Below the pieces are notes generated by a model, which ran no database searches, was not told the DNA's origin, and worked only from the letters and a program-made list of their open reading frames with translations. A stretch of 64,000 nucleotides of DNA from JAFALK01 sp042701975. GTDB taxonomy: Bacteria > Pseudomonadota > Gammaproteobacteria > Burkholderiales > Burkholderiaceae_C. Numbering within the stretch: position 1 is the stretch's first letter; every line of letters begins with the position of its first letter. The stretch spans positions 1,364,001-1,428,000 of the forward strand of contig CP170561.1 of assembly GCA_042701975.1 (NCBI GenBank), written 5' to 3'. Below are positions 52,274 through 61,090 of the stretch, piece by piece. The position numbers and the translations under genes are program-made.

Positions 52274-53629
52274 TCAATAGACATCGCGTCTGAAGCGTCC
52301 TTGCGCCGTCCAGGCGTCGATTTCATCGGGTCCGAAACTCGTGCGCAGCAGCTCGTCGACACCCGCCGCCATGCCTTCCAGGCTGCCGCAGACGTAGATC
52401 GCGGCGCCCTCGTTCATCCACTGGCGCAGGCGTTCGAGCCGCGCCGCGAGCCGGTGCTGCACGTAGCGTTCCGCCCCGCCATCGCGCGAGAAGACGCGGT
52501 CGACATGCGTGAGCAGGCCGTCGCGCTGCCATTGGGCGATCTCGTCGGCGTAGTGCGAATCGAAGGCGGCGGAGCGCTCGCCATAGATCAGCCAGGCCGA
52601 TGCGCCACCTCGCTCCTGCAGCGCCAGCAGGTGCGCGCGCAGGCCCGCCAGGCCCGTGCCGTTGCCGACCAGGACCAGCGGCCGCTGGCCGTTGGCGCCG
52701 ACGCGGAAGCTGCCGTGCGCGCGCAACCGCAGCGGCACGGCCTCGTTCAGGGCCAGGCGTTCGGACAGCCATCCAGACGCCAGACCCGCACTGCCGTCCG
52801 CATGGCGGGCGAGCCGGACCATCAGCGCCAGACGGCCTTGCGCGGGCAGCGAGGCGACCGTGTACTCGCGTGGCGGCTCGGCACCTTCGAGCTGCAACTG
52901 CACAAGATCGCCCGCTTCCCACGCCGGCAGTGGCGCATCCACCGGTTCGAATTCGAGATGGAAGACGCCTTCTCCTGCGCTGCCCGGATTGAGATGGCGG
53001 CGCTCGACCAGCCGCCACGGCGTGAAGGGCGCGCTCTCGAAAGCCGGCATGTCGGCCGTGCCAGCCAGGTGCGAGAGCCGCTGGCGCCAGCGGGCGAGCG
53101 CGGCCGGATCTTCGCGATCGACCTCGATGCGTTCGAACAAGCGGTCGGCACCCGAGGCTTGCAGCCAGGTGTCGAGCACCCGGCCGAAGCCGCAGTACTG
53201 GGCGTAGCTGCTGTCGCCGAGCGCCAACACGGCGGCCTGCAACGGCGCCAGCGAAGCGGCCTCCTGCATGGCGGCGCGCACAAAAGGCACGGCGCTGTCG
53301 GGCGGATCGCCCTCGCCGTAGCTGCTGACGATGAAGAGCGCGTGGCGCGCGGCGCGCAGCTCGGCCAGCGCGATCTCGCCGAGCGCGGCGACCTTCACCG
53401 GCAGGCCGGCCAGATGCAGCGCGCGCGCGGTCTGCCAGGCGAGTTCCTCGGCCGTGCCGGTCTGGCTGGCGTGCAGCACGAGCAGCGGTGCGCCGGCATC
53501 CAGCGCGGGCAGCAGGGCTGCCGCTTCGGCAGCCTTGGCGACGAGCTGATGGCGGTGGCGCCGGTAGACGGCGGCGCAGAGCAATGCGTAAGTGGCCAGC
53601 AGCGCCAGCGCCCAGAGTTCGCGGTTCAC
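52274..53629 (-). CDS. Membrane-anchored flavodoxin/ferredoxin-NADP reductase (sulfite reductase flavoprotein-like)
   Basis: 451 residues: an N-terminal membrane helix (LWALALLATYALLCAAVY), a flavodoxin domain (LVLHASQTGTAEELAWQTAR, SSYGEGDPP, LGDSSYAQYC) and an FNR-type domain with FAD motif PREYTVASLP and NADP motif LVGNGTGLAGLRAHL, plus YVCGSLEGMA. It would move electrons from NADPH via FAD and FMN. As last gene of the Fur-type iron operon it probably feeds the PepSY protein with electrons for ferric-siderophore reduction. It overlaps apbE by 4 bases. Confidence 0.88.
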   Translation of the reverse strand: MNRELWALALLATYALLCAAVYRRHRHQLVAKAAEAAALLPALDAGAPLLVLHASQTGTAEELAWQTARALHLAGLPVKVAALGEIALAELRAARHALFIVSSYGEGDPPDSAVPFVRAAMQEAASLAPLQAAVLALGDSSYAQYCGFGRVLDTWLQASGADRLFERIEVDREDPAALARWRQRLSHLAGTADMPAFESAPFTPWRLVERRHLNPGSAGEGVFHLEFEPVDAPLPAWEAGDLVQLQLEGAEPPREYTVASLPAQGRLALMVRLARHADGSAGLASGWLSERLALNEAVPLRLRAHGSFRVGANGQRPLVLVGNGTGLAGLRAHLLALQERGGASAWLIYGERSAAFDSHYADEIAQWQRDGLLTHVDRVFSRDGGAERYVQHRLAARLERLRQWMNEGAAIYVCGSLEGMAAGVDELLRTSFGPDEIDAWTAQGRFRRDVY

Positions 53630-54612
53630 GTCAGCAGCTCGGTCAGGGCGGGCGAGAGCTGTTCGCTGAAACCTTCGCCATCGCCACTCCCCTCGTTCTC
53701 ACGCTGCACGAAGCGCGCGGCGAGGCCTCGGGCCTTGGCAAATGCCAGGCCGTCGGCGAGGCCCATCACCATCAGCGCGGTGGACCAGCCGTCGGCCCAC
53801 ATCGCACTTTCGTGCACGACGCTGACCGAAGCCAGGCCATGCGCGATCGGCACGCCGCTGCGCGGATCGACGGTGTGCGAGCGGCGCCGGCCGTCGTCGT
53901 CGAGCCGGAAGCGGCGGTAGTCGCCCGAGGTGGCGATGCAGAGGCCATGCAGCGCAATGCGCAGCGGCATGAGGCCGCAATCGGCGCAAGGCGGCTCCAG
54001 GTCCACCCACCAGGGCTGGCCTTGGGGCTTGAGGCCCGCGCCGCGCAGCTCGCCGCCGATCTCGACAAGGTGGTGCGTGATGCCGATGCCGGCCAGCGTC
54101 TCGCTGACGCGGTCCACCGCGTGGCCTTTGGCGATGGCCGAGAGATCCAGCCGCGCATCGCCGGGCTGCGTGAGCTTCGATCCATCCCATTCGAGACGGC
54201 GCCAGTCGCAACGCGACGCCACGGCCGCACCCGGCGGGCCGAAGCCCCAGCTGCGCACAAGTTCCAGCGCGGTGGGATCGAAGGCGCCTTCGCTTGCGCG
54301 CGCGATCTGCAACGCGGCATCCACCACGCGCGCAAAGCCGCGCGGCAAGGCGGCGCTGCCGCCGGCGGGCATGCGGTTGAACAAGGAGAGCAGCGAATCG
54401 CTCTCCCACTGGCTCATCTCGCCGATGACTTCGTCGAGCACCACCTGCACGGCCCGCTCGATGGCGTTCAGCTGCAAGCCGGCCGGCGCGTGCAAGCGCA
54501 GCGACCAGCTCGTGCCCATGGTCTCGCCCTGCAGCGCGTACAGCGGCTGACCGAGGGGCGGCGGCGGCCCTTCGATGTGCAGGGGGACGAGAACCCGGGC
54601 TTGAGACTGCAT
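53626..54612 (-). CDS. apbE: FAD:protein FMN transferase ApbE
   Basis: 328 residues with ApbE hallmarks: MGTSWSLRL at about 32-40, DLSAIAKGHAVDRV, EIGGELRGAG, SGDYRRFR with SHTVDPRSG, and the metal-binding end MWADGWSTALMVMG. ApbE attaches FMN to Thr or Ser of DGxSGAT-type motifs in exported proteins. Exactly such a motif occurs in the DUF2271 gene two genes upstream. No clear signal or lipobox is seen, so location is uncertain; ATG 54612 is used. Confidence 0.92.
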   Translation of the reverse strand: MQSQARVLVPLHIEGPPPPLGQPLYALQGETMGTSWSLRLHAPAGLQLNAIERAVQVVLDEVIGEMSQWESDSLLSLFNRMPAGGSAALPRGFARVVDAALQIARASEGAFDPTALELVRSWGFGPPGAAVASRCDWRRLEWDGSKLTQPGDARLDLSAIAKGHAVDRVSETLAGIGITHHLVEIGGELRGAGLKPQGQPWWVDLEPPCADCGLMPLRIALHGLCIATSGDYRRFRLDDDGRRRSHTVDPRSGVPIAHGLASVSVVHESAMWADGWSTALMVMGLADGLAFAKARGLAARFVQRENEGSGDGEGFSEQLSPALTELLT

Positions 54613-54622
54613 CAAGGTCGCA

Positions 54623-55423
54623 TTACTTCGGCAGCACCTCGAAGGTGACGGACAGGGCCGCGCGTTCCAGCGGCTTCTCGCGCGTGCCGCCCTGGGCTCG
54701 CCGGTCGCCGTAGTTCACGCCCAGCCACCACTGGCCGGCCTCGGCCCACTTGATGTCGAGCTCGCCCTTGGCATCGGTCTTGAGCGTGATCTCGCCCGAC
54801 TTGTAGCGGTAGCGGTTGCCGCCCGGACGCAGCGTGACCTCGCTGTCGGCCAGCGGCTTGCCGTTGAGCAGGATGCGCACGCGGCTGCTGTCGCCGGTCG
54901 AGAGATCGGTCACGGGCGTGAGCGGCAGCAGCTCAAGGCCATCGCCTTCGGGCGTGAACTTCACGTCGCCGGCTTCCTCGCGGCTCACGAAGGTCTGCTG
55001 GCGCGTGGCCGTGCGGGCCAGGCTGGTCACTTCGGCGTCGGCCGGCAGTTCCTTGGCGAGCGTTTCGGGCGTGGCGCGGAAGCGCTTGGTCTCGGCACCG
55101 GCCTTGTACGCGCCCATCAGCGCCACGCTGACGTTGCTGACGCGGTAGGTGCCGTTGCCGGGCAGCTCCAGGTCAAAGCTCTCGTGGTTCTTCGCGCTCA
55201 CGCGGCTCTTGGCCTCGAGCTTGGTGCCACCCGGGCCGGTGATGCGCAGCTCTTCGAGCTTGAGCGCACGCTCGAAGATGAAGAGGTCTTCGGAGACGGC
55301 GGCGTCGATGGAGACGGCGCCGTCGCGGTTGGTGACGACCGTGGCGTTGGGCAGCAGCCAGTTCATGTGGGCCTGGGCGGCCAGGGGCAATGCAAGGGCG
55401 AGGGCGATCAGGGTCTTGCGCAT
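54623..55423 (-). CDS. Exported DUF4198 family protein
   Basis: 266 residues with signal peptide MRKTLIALALALPLAAQA and the typical mature start HMNWLLPNATVV. DUF4198 proteins are periplasmic, beta-rich (two Ig/CNA-B-like domains, e.g. GGNRYRYKSGEITLKTDAKG with KWAEAGQWWLGVNY). They are linked with metal uptake, often nickel, cobalt or iron, and may bind metal through the N-terminal His. It lies 10-14 bases from its neighbours within the operon. Confidence 0.88.
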   Translation of the reverse strand: MRKTLIALALALPLAAQAHMNWLLPNATVVTNRDGAVSIDAAVSEDLFIFERALKLEELRITGPGGTKLEAKSRVSAKNHESFDLELPGNGTYRVSNVSVALMGAYKAGAETKRFRATPETLAKELPADAEVTSLARTATRQQTFVSREEAGDVKFTPEGDGLELLPLTPVTDLSTGDSSRVRILLNGKPLADSEVTLRPGGNRYRYKSGEITLKTDAKGELDIKWAEAGQWWLGVNYGDRRAQGGTREKPLERAALSVTFEVLPK

Positions 55424-55437
55424 GGTGGACTCCGGGC

Positions 55438-55952
55438 TCAGGGCTTGACGTTGAGCTGCAGACTGGCGATTTCGTCCTCGCCGGCCACCTTCACTTCGTT
55501 GGCGGCCTTGACGGGCCAGCTCAGCGGCACGCGCTTGACCTCGCGGCCACCGCCTTCACGGCCGACTTCGACCACGACTTCATCTGACCCGCCGCCAGGT
55601 TGGCCAGTGCCGCGTGCTGGTCCAGCTTGAGCACGTGCTCGCCCGGGTTGCGCGTGGCGCCGCTGACGCCGTCGGCCGGTAGGCTCAGCGACTTGCCGCC
55701 GGCACGCCACCACTGGCGCATGTCGCGCAGCCACTTGGCGCCGCCGTTGTTGGGCTTTTTGGTGTCGTACCAGAGCGCCAGCTGCGCGGCAGCTTGCGTC
55801 TGGCCCGGCTTCTCGATCCACACCGCCACGTAGGGCTTGTGGTACTCGGCCACGTTCAGGCGCGGCAGCTCGATCTTGAGTTGGACTTCCGCAGCCCAGG
55901 CAGGGCTGCCGATGACGGCCAGGCCAGCCGCGGCGAGTGTCAGTTGCTTCAT
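55438..55952 (-). pseudogene. DUF2271 flavinylated protein gene with a single-base frameshift
   Basis: From ATG 55952 the frame encodes signal peptide MKQLTLAAAGLAVIGSPAWA, then a DUF2271 domain (VQLKIELPRLNVAEYHKPYV) and the flavinylation motif DGVSGAT at 94-100 (FMN would be on Thr100). After LANLAAGQ (residue 123) it becomes MKSWSKSAVKAVAARSSACR. The neighbouring frame continues EVVVEVGREGGGREVKRVPL to VASLQLNVKP-like end and stop at 55438. Adding one base near 55584 gives about 171 residues. Either the gene is damaged or the sequence has an error; the rest of the operon is intact. Confidence 0.8.
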
Positions 55953-55964
55953 GGCGTTAGAGAT

Positions 55965-56579
55965 TCAATGGATGAGAAGAAGGGCGATCAGGGCCGGCAG
56001 CACCAGCCCGAAGCCGACGAGCGGCCAGGTGCTGGGCCGCTGCGCGGCGTGGTATTTCAGGATCAGCAGGCCGGTGATGGAGAACAGCAGGCAGGCCACG
56101 GCGAAGACGTCGAGGAACCAGCTCCAGGCCATGCCGGCGTGGCGACCCTTGTGCAAATCGTTGAGGTAGGCGATCCAGCCACGGTCGGTGTCCTCGAACT
56201 CCACCGCGCCGGTCTCGCGGTCGATGCGCACCCACGAGTCACCGCCGGGCCGCGGCATCGGCAGGTAGACCTCCTCGGGCGACCATTCTGGAGATGCCGT
56301 GCTAACCGTTGATTTCAGCTGCGTGGCCAACCAGACACGCAGCGGTTCGGCCAGTGGGCCGCTGTTTTGCTTGTGCAGGGCCGCCAGCTGATCGGCGGGC
56401 AGCTGTGCGTTCTTCTGCACGACGCGCGGATTTACCTCGATCCAGCTCGCGTGGTTGAGCGTGATGCCCGTGATCGCGAACAGCAGCATGCCGACGAGGC
56501 AGGCCGCCGAGGAGATCCAGTGCCAGGTGTGCAGGGTCTTGAGCCAGCCTGCCTTCGACGAAGACTTGCTGCCGTTCAC
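55965..56579 (-). CDS. PepSY-associated membrane protein
   Basis: 204 residues: N-terminal membrane helix (TLHTWHWISSAACLVGMLLF with His in HTWHW, then AITGITLNHA), a periplasmic PepSY-like domain (DSWVRIDRETGAVEFEDTDR, GWIAYLNDLHKGRHAG) and two more helices (DVFAVACLLFSITGLLIL, VGFGLVLPALIALLLI). Histidines at helix ends suggest heme binding. Such proteins pass electrons across the inner membrane in siderophore reduction. GTG 56579 overlaps the piuC stop (GTGA); a GTG at 56591 is the alternative. Confidence 0.85.
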   Translation of the reverse strand: MNGSKSSSKAGWLKTLHTWHWISSAACLVGMLLFAITGITLNHASWIEVNPRVVQKNAQLPADQLAALHKQNSGPLAEPLRVWLATQLKSTVSTASPEWSPEEVYLPMPRPGGDSWVRIDRETGAVEFEDTDRGWIAYLNDLHKGRHAGMAWSWFLDVFAVACLLFSITGLLILKYHAAQRPSTWPLVGFGLVLPALIALLLIH

Positions 56580-57256
56580 GTCTCGGCCCACATGCGCAGG
56601 AGGTTGTGATAGTGCCCGGTCAATGCTTTCACCTCGGCGGTGTCGCCGTGCGCACCGCGCAGGGCCTGGATGTTGCGGTCGAGCTCGAACAGCATCGCGC
56701 GTTGCGCATCGCTGCGCACCAGGCTCTGCGTCCAGAAGAAGCTCGCGAAGCGCGTGCCGCGCGTCACGGGCGTGACCTGGTGCAGGCTGCTGGCCGCGTA
56801 GACGACCAGATCGCCTGCGGGCAGCTTCACCTCGTGCTCGCCGTAGGTGTCGGCCACGATCAGCTCGCCGCCGTCGTAGCTTTCCGGATCGCAGAGAAAG
56901 AGCGTGGACGAGACGTCGCTGCGCAGCGGTTGATCGCTGCCCAGCTGGCGCATCACCGCGCCATCCACGTGCATGCCATATTCGCCGCCGCCTTCGTAAC
57001 GGTTGAACAGCGGCGGCAGCACGCGCAAGGGCAGTGCTGCCGCGAAGAACATCGGATGGCGCAGCGCGGCCTCGCGAACGCGGGCGCCGAGCTCGACGGC
57101 CAGAGGATCGTCGGCACGCAGCTGGCGATTCCTCTTGACCTGTGCGCCCTGCGGCCCAACCGTCGCCCGGCCGTCTTCCCAGCTCGCGGCCTCGAGCCGC
57201 GCGCGGACCTCGCGGACCTGCGCGGCATCGAGAACGGCTGGGATGTGCAGCAGCAT
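56576..57256 (-). CDS. piuC: PKHD-type Fe(II)/2-oxoglutarate hydroxylase PiuC
   Basis: 226 residues, the PiuC/YbiX length. The iron site is seen as H and D in GEYGMHVDGAVM and H in AASSLHQVTPV, with the 2-oxoglutarate Arg in TRGTRFASFFW. PiuC genes sit next to catecholate siderophore receptors (PiuA/Fiu) and are induced by iron starvation; the substrate is not known. It starts 11 bases after the receptor stop and overlaps the PepSY gene. Confidence 0.93.
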   Translation of the reverse strand: MLLHIPAVLDAAQVREVRARLEAASWEDGRATVGPQGAQVKRNRQLRADDPLAVELGARVREAALRHPMFFAAALPLRVLPPLFNRYEGGGEYGMHVDGAVMRQLGSDQPLRSDVSSTLFLCDPESYDGGELIVADTYGEHEVKLPAGDLVVYAASSLHQVTPVTRGTRFASFFWTQSLVRSDAQRAMLFELDRNIQALRGAHGDTAEVKALTGHYHNLLRMWAET

Positions 57257-57267
57257 CAGGGGCGGGA

Positions 57268-59574
57268 TCAGTAGGAGAAGCTGGCCGTCAGCTGGCCCGA
57301 ACGCGGAGCGCCCGGGTTGTAGCGGTAGCCGCTCTTGTTGATGGAGGCCACGTAGTCCTTGTCGAACAGGTTGTTCAGGTTGAGCTGAACGGTGATGTTG
57401 CGGTTGATCTTGTAGCTGGCCATGGCGTTGAACACCGTGTAGCCGTCGGTCATGGCCGGCGTGCCGATGGCGCCGTCGGTGCCACGGTGCAGGGCGCCAT
57501 TGTGCAGCGCGCCGAAGCCGAGCATCAGGCCGTGGCCGGCGTCGTACGTGGTCCAGGCCGTGAACGAATTGTTCGGCGTGTAGGTCAGCACCATCGTGCC
57601 GTCCTTGGTCACGGCCGGGCCGGAGATGATCTTGGTGTCCATCGTCGTGTAGCCGAGGCTCACGCCCCAGGCCTTGGTGATCTGGCCCACGAGGCCCAGC
57701 TCCAGGCCTTGCACACGCTGCTTGCCGGTCTGGTAGTACAGCAGGCTGGTCGGGTCCTGCACGACCTGGTTGAGCACGTCGGTGCGGTACAGGGCAGCGG
57801 TCAGCGACAGCGTCTTGTCAAGCAGGTCCCACTTGGTGCCGATCTCGTAGGTCTTGGTCTTCTGGGGTTCGAAGTCCACGCGGCCGGCGCTGCTGCCCGT
57901 GCCGCCTGCGGCGAGCGCGAAGTTCGAGCCGCCCGGGGGCTGGGCGCCGGTGGCGTAGTCCACGTAGACGCTGCTGAAGTCGGTCGGCTTGTAGACCAGG
58001 CCGATCTTGCCGGTGACGAGGGTGTCGGCCAGCGTGAGCGAGGTCGGGGTCAGGCTGCCGGCGGTGGTGCCGGTCGTGACCAGCGTGGTGGCGAAGTAGT
58101 CGGTGCTGTAGTGGTCGGCGCGCAGGCCGAGCGAGAGCAGCCACTGCTTGCTGAACTCCAGCGTGTCGAAGGCGAAGGCGCTGACAGTGGTCGTCGAGCC
58201 CGAGGTTGTCGTGCCGTTGCGGATGCGCTGGTAGCCGCTCACGTTGGGGTCGGGGTGGTAGAGGTTCGCCGCCGGCATGGTGCCGCTGTTGATGCCGGAG
58301 CTGGTCGGATAGACCACGGCGTTGACGCCGTAGTAGCCCCAGCTGTCCTGCTGCTCGTGGTTCACCTCGGCGCCCACGTTGAGGCTGTGCGTGATCGATC
58401 CCGTCTTGACCTTGCCGCTGAAGCTCAGCTGGTCGGCCAGGATGGTGTTGATCTGGTCCTTGTTGTTGGGGTTGGAGCGCGCGATCGTCCAGGTGGAAAG
58501 ATCGGTCGTGCTCGGCGTCTTGAAGTTGGCCGTCGTCGCGGTCCACGAGGTCAGCATGTAGTTCTGCGCCGTGCGGCCGTAGCGCGCGGTGTTGACGAAC
58601 TTGAAGCCGTTCTTCAGGTCATGCTCGACGCGTGCCGTCAGCATGTCGGTCTTGCTCTTGTCGAAGTCGGAGCTGGTGCCGTAGAAGTTGCTGCTGTCCA
58701 CGCGGGGAGCGGTGGACAGGAAGGGGCGCGTGGTGTCGGGCGTCGTGTAGCCCGGCAGGCCGATGGTGGGCACGCCGCCGTCGGGGATGTTGTCCTGCTT
58801 GACGTGCAGCGCGTCCAGGAAGATGCGCGTGTCGGTGCCCAGGCCGAAGGCCAGCGAAGGCGCGACGGCCCAGCGCTTGTTCTTCACTTCGTCGCGGCCG
58901 GGCACGCCGTTGTCCTGGGCCACGATGTTCAGGCGCAGCGCGGTGCCGGTGTCGGCGTCGAGCGCGCGGTTCAGGTCGGCCGTGGCGCGCTTGAACGAGG
59001 CCGAGCCAACGCTCAAGGTCCCGTCGAAGCTGTTTTCCAGCGAAGGCTTCTTCGTGATCAGGTTGATGTAGCCGGTGGGCGACGAGCGGCCGACGTCGGA
59101 ACCGGCCGGGCCCTTGATCACTTCGACGGAGCCGATGTTGAAGACATCGCGCGAGACCGAGCCGACATCGCGGATACCGTCCACGAAGATGCTGCCCGAG
59201 GCGTCATAACCGCGCATGTAGACGGCGTCGCCGGTGCTGGTGCTGCCGTTCTCGCCGAGGAAGAAGGTCGAAACGCCGGCGCTGTTGCGCAGGGCTTCGG
59301 TCAGGTTGGTGGCGTTTTGCTCGCGCAGCACCTGCTCGGGGATGACCTGGATCGATTGCGGCGTGTCCAGCAGCGGAGCCGTGTACTTGGTGTTGGACGA
59401 GGCGTCCGTCTTGTACGGCACTTCGCGGTCGGCCGTGACCTTGACGGTGGGCAAGGCGTCGGTCTGCTGCGTGGCCTGGGCTTGAGCGAACAGCGGCGCG
59501 GCGCTCAACGATGCAGCCAGGGCGGCCAGGGCAGGGGCTTTGACCGCGTGCTTGCGGCTCTTGATGAAGGACAT
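57268..59574 (-). CDS. fiu: TonB-dependent catecholate siderophore receptor (Fiu/PiuA type)
   Basis: 768 residues with a signal peptide ending AQAQA, TonB box region LPTVKVTADREV, plug LLDTPQSIQVIPEQVLREQN, then YMRGYDASGSIFVDGIRDVG and VEVIKGPAGSDVGRSSPTGY, and a 22-strand barrel ending LTASFSY. These are the marks of Fiu-type siderophore receptors. It leads the seven-gene iron operon and has a Fur-box-like site 81 bases upstream. ATG 59574 begins the signal peptide. The antisense frame across it is a shadow. Confidence 0.93.
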   Translation of the reverse strand: MSFIKSRKHAVKAPALAALAASLSAAPLFAQAQATQQTDALPTVKVTADREVPYKTDASSNTKYTAPLLDTPQSIQVIPEQVLREQNATNLTEALRNSAGVSTFFLGENGSTSTGDAVYMRGYDASGSIFVDGIRDVGSVSRDVFNIGSVEVIKGPAGSDVGRSSPTGYINLITKKPSLENSFDGTLSVGSASFKRATADLNRALDADTGTALRLNIVAQDNGVPGRDEVKNKRWAVAPSLAFGLGTDTRIFLDALHVKQDNIPDGGVPTIGLPGYTTPDTTRPFLSTAPRVDSSNFYGTSSDFDKSKTDMLTARVEHDLKNGFKFVNTARYGRTAQNYMLTSWTATTANFKTPSTTDLSTWTIARSNPNNKDQINTILADQLSFSGKVKTGSITHSLNVGAEVNHEQQDSWGYYGVNAVVYPTSSGINSGTMPAANLYHPDPNVSGYQRIRNGTTTSGSTTTVSAFAFDTLEFSKQWLLSLGLRADHYSTDYFATTLVTTGTTAGSLTPTSLTLADTLVTGKIGLVYKPTDFSSVYVDYATGAQPPGGSNFALAAGGTGSSAGRVDFEPQKTKTYEIGTKWDLLDKTLSLTAALYRTDVLNQVVQDPTSLLYYQTGKQRVQGLELGLVGQITKAWGVSLGYTTMDTKIISGPAVTKDGTMVLTYTPNNSFTAWTTYDAGHGLMLGFGALHNGALHRGTDGAIGTPAMTDGYTVFNAMASYKINRNITVQLNLNNLFDKDYVASINKSGYRYNPGAPRSGQLTASFSY

Positions 59575-59654
59575 GGGGACTCCGGGTGGAAGAGACTGAT
59601 TCCGAACGCGACCGGTGCGGCCATCGGCCGAACTGTCTCGCGATTGAGTATCTA

Positions 59655-59673
59655 TATGATAATCATTCGCATT
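59655..59673 (-). promoter_or_regulatory. Fur box upstream of the fiu operon
   Basis: On the minus strand AATGCGAATGATTATCATA matches the 19-bp Fur consensus (AATGATAATNATTATCATT) at all but about three positions. It lies in an AT-rich stretch 80 bases before the receptor start, where the promoter is expected. Confidence 0.85.
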
Positions 59674-59759
59674 TGCGAGTGTCAACGGATTTTGTTGATT
59701 TGTTGCGCCGGGCGCGAACCTTGATGCACCTGGAAGAAGGCGAGACGGGCGGTCGGGGC

Positions 59760-60545
59760 CTAGCGGTACTCGTACTGGATGCCAGCGTCGGTTTCCACCT
59801 CGATGGCCTGGCCCTTTTCAAGGTAGGGCTCGAAGCGGGCGGTGCGGATGTCGAGCAGGGCCTGCTGGTCCAGACGTTCGAAGCCGGAGGACTTCTTGAG
59901 CGCGGCGCTCTTGAGCAGGCCGTCCGCGCCGACCACGATGTGCAGCACCACCGTGCCCGACTCGCCCAGCTTGCGCGACATGCGTGGAATGTGGCCATGC
60001 GGCTCGACGATGTAGCGAAGCGCGCTGGCTGCGATCTCCTTCGGACCGCTCGAAGCTGCCGTTACCGGCAACACGGGCGCCGCCACGGGTGCAGGCTTCA
60101 CGGGCACGACCACCGGCGGCGCTTCCGCCACGGTGACGACCGGGGAGAGATTCACGTTGGGCGGCTGCACGAACGGCACTGGCGCAACGACGGGCGCCTG
60201 GATCTCCATCTGCGGCAGCGGCGGCTGCGGCTTGGGCCGCGGCGGCTCGATCAGGCGGACCTCCACCGGTGTGGGCTTGGCCGGCTGCGCGGGCTGCATC
60301 AGGCTGTGCGCCATCGCCCAGGCCAGGCCGCCGTGCAGCGCAAGGATGGCGATCCACACGCTGCGCTTGCGCGGCGCGGCGTGCCAGCCGTGACCCAGCG
60401 TGCCCGTTTCAGCTTCGGCCAAACGCTCGGACGCGACCGACCCGGCCACGACTGCCGCAGGCTCGCGCGGGCGGGCTGGGGGCGGGGTGGATTCCGTTCG
60501 GGCTTCCGGCTGCAGGCCGGAGCGGTCGAGGGCGAAGGTGTTCAC
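59760..60545 (-). CDS. tonB: TonB energy-transducing protein
   Basis: 261 residues: N-terminal cytoplasmic part, one membrane anchor (RSVWIAILALHGGLAWAMAH), a Pro-rich spacer (VRLIEPPRPKPQPPLPQ and many AP/VP repeats) and a C-terminal TonB domain (PHGHIPRMSRKLGESGTVVL, AALKKSSGFERLDQQALLDI). TonB couples the proton gradient to outer-membrane receptors. GTG 60545 (MNTFALDRS) is taken as start; no strong ribosome site is seen. ExbB and ExbD are not in the window. It precedes fiu on the same strand but has its own Fur box. Confidence 0.88.
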   Translation of the reverse strand: MNTFALDRSGLQPEARTESTPPPARPREPAAVVAGSVASERLAEAETGTLGHGWHAAPRKRSVWIAILALHGGLAWAMAHSLMQPAQPAKPTPVEVRLIEPPRPKPQPPLPQMEIQAPVVAPVPFVQPPNVNLSPVVTVAEAPPVVVPVKPAPVAAPVLPVTAASSGPKEIAASALRYIVEPHGHIPRMSRKLGESGTVVLHIVVGADGLLKSAALKKSSGFERLDQQALLDIRTARFEPYLEKGQAIEVETDAGIQYEYR

Positions 60546-60586
60546 AGCGGGTCTTGACTGCAAGGTAGAAGACCATCGTAACACTG

Positions 60587-60605
60587 AATGCGAACAATTC
60601 GCATT
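60587..60605. promoter_or_regulatory. Fur box upstream of tonB
   Basis: AATGCGAACAATTCGCATT has perfect 8-bp arms around 3 bases, and shares the AATGCGAA half-site with the box at 59655-59673. It lies 42 bases before the tonB start. Confidence 0.85.
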
Positions 60606-60701
60606 GTTGCAGTGACATGACGAAATCTGCCTTGAGGGCCTCGGCTTTTCAGGCGCTTCTCCCGATCCGGCGCCCGGCGCCGGCTTGTATGCTCGGGCGC
60701 C

Positions 60702-61058
60702 ATGAAAACCCTCGTGCGTTGGCTGCTGCTCGCCCTGGCCCTGCTGCTGGTGGCGCATCTCTACCCGGGCGTGGAGGTCAAGAGCTTCACCTCGGCCCTG
60801 ATCGCAGCGGCGGTGCTGGGCCTGTTCAACACGCTGTTGCGGCCCATCCTCGTGCTGCTGACGCTGCCGGTGACGGTGGTGAGCCTCGGGCTCTTCCTCT
60901 TCGTCATCAACGCGCTGATGTTCTGGGCCGCGGCCACCGTGCTGGACGGCTTTGCGGTGGCCGGGTTCTGGGCCGCGCTGATCGGCTCGTTGATCTACAG
61001 CCTGTGCGGCATGGCGATCGACGTACTGATCGAACGCATGTTCAGCGGCGACGAGTGA
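60702..61058 (+). CDS. Phage holin family / PF04020-type membrane protein
   Basis: 118 residues with four hydrophobic helices (RWLLLALALLLVAHLYPGVE, LIAAAVLGLFNTLLRPILVL, FLFVINALMFWAAATVLDGF, FWAALIGSLIYSLCGMAI). The central LGLFNTLLRPIL and LTLPVTVVSLGLFLFVINA are the marks of the family once named mycobacteriophage holin, which in most bacteria is not phage-borne and has an unknown envelope role. Single gene. Confidence 0.9.
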   Translation: MKTLVRWLLLALALLLVAHLYPGVEVKSFTSALIAAAVLGLFNTLLRPILVLLTLPVTVVSLGLFLFVINALMFWAAATVLDGFAVAGFWAALIGSLIYSLCGMAIDVLIERMFSGDE

Positions 61059-61090
61059 CGCGCTGATCGGCGAGCGTCAATGCGCTCCGA

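Noticed and set aside
60702..61058. Holin-family gene as a sign of prophage
   Set aside because: This family is common on chromosomes, and no other phage gene is in the window.
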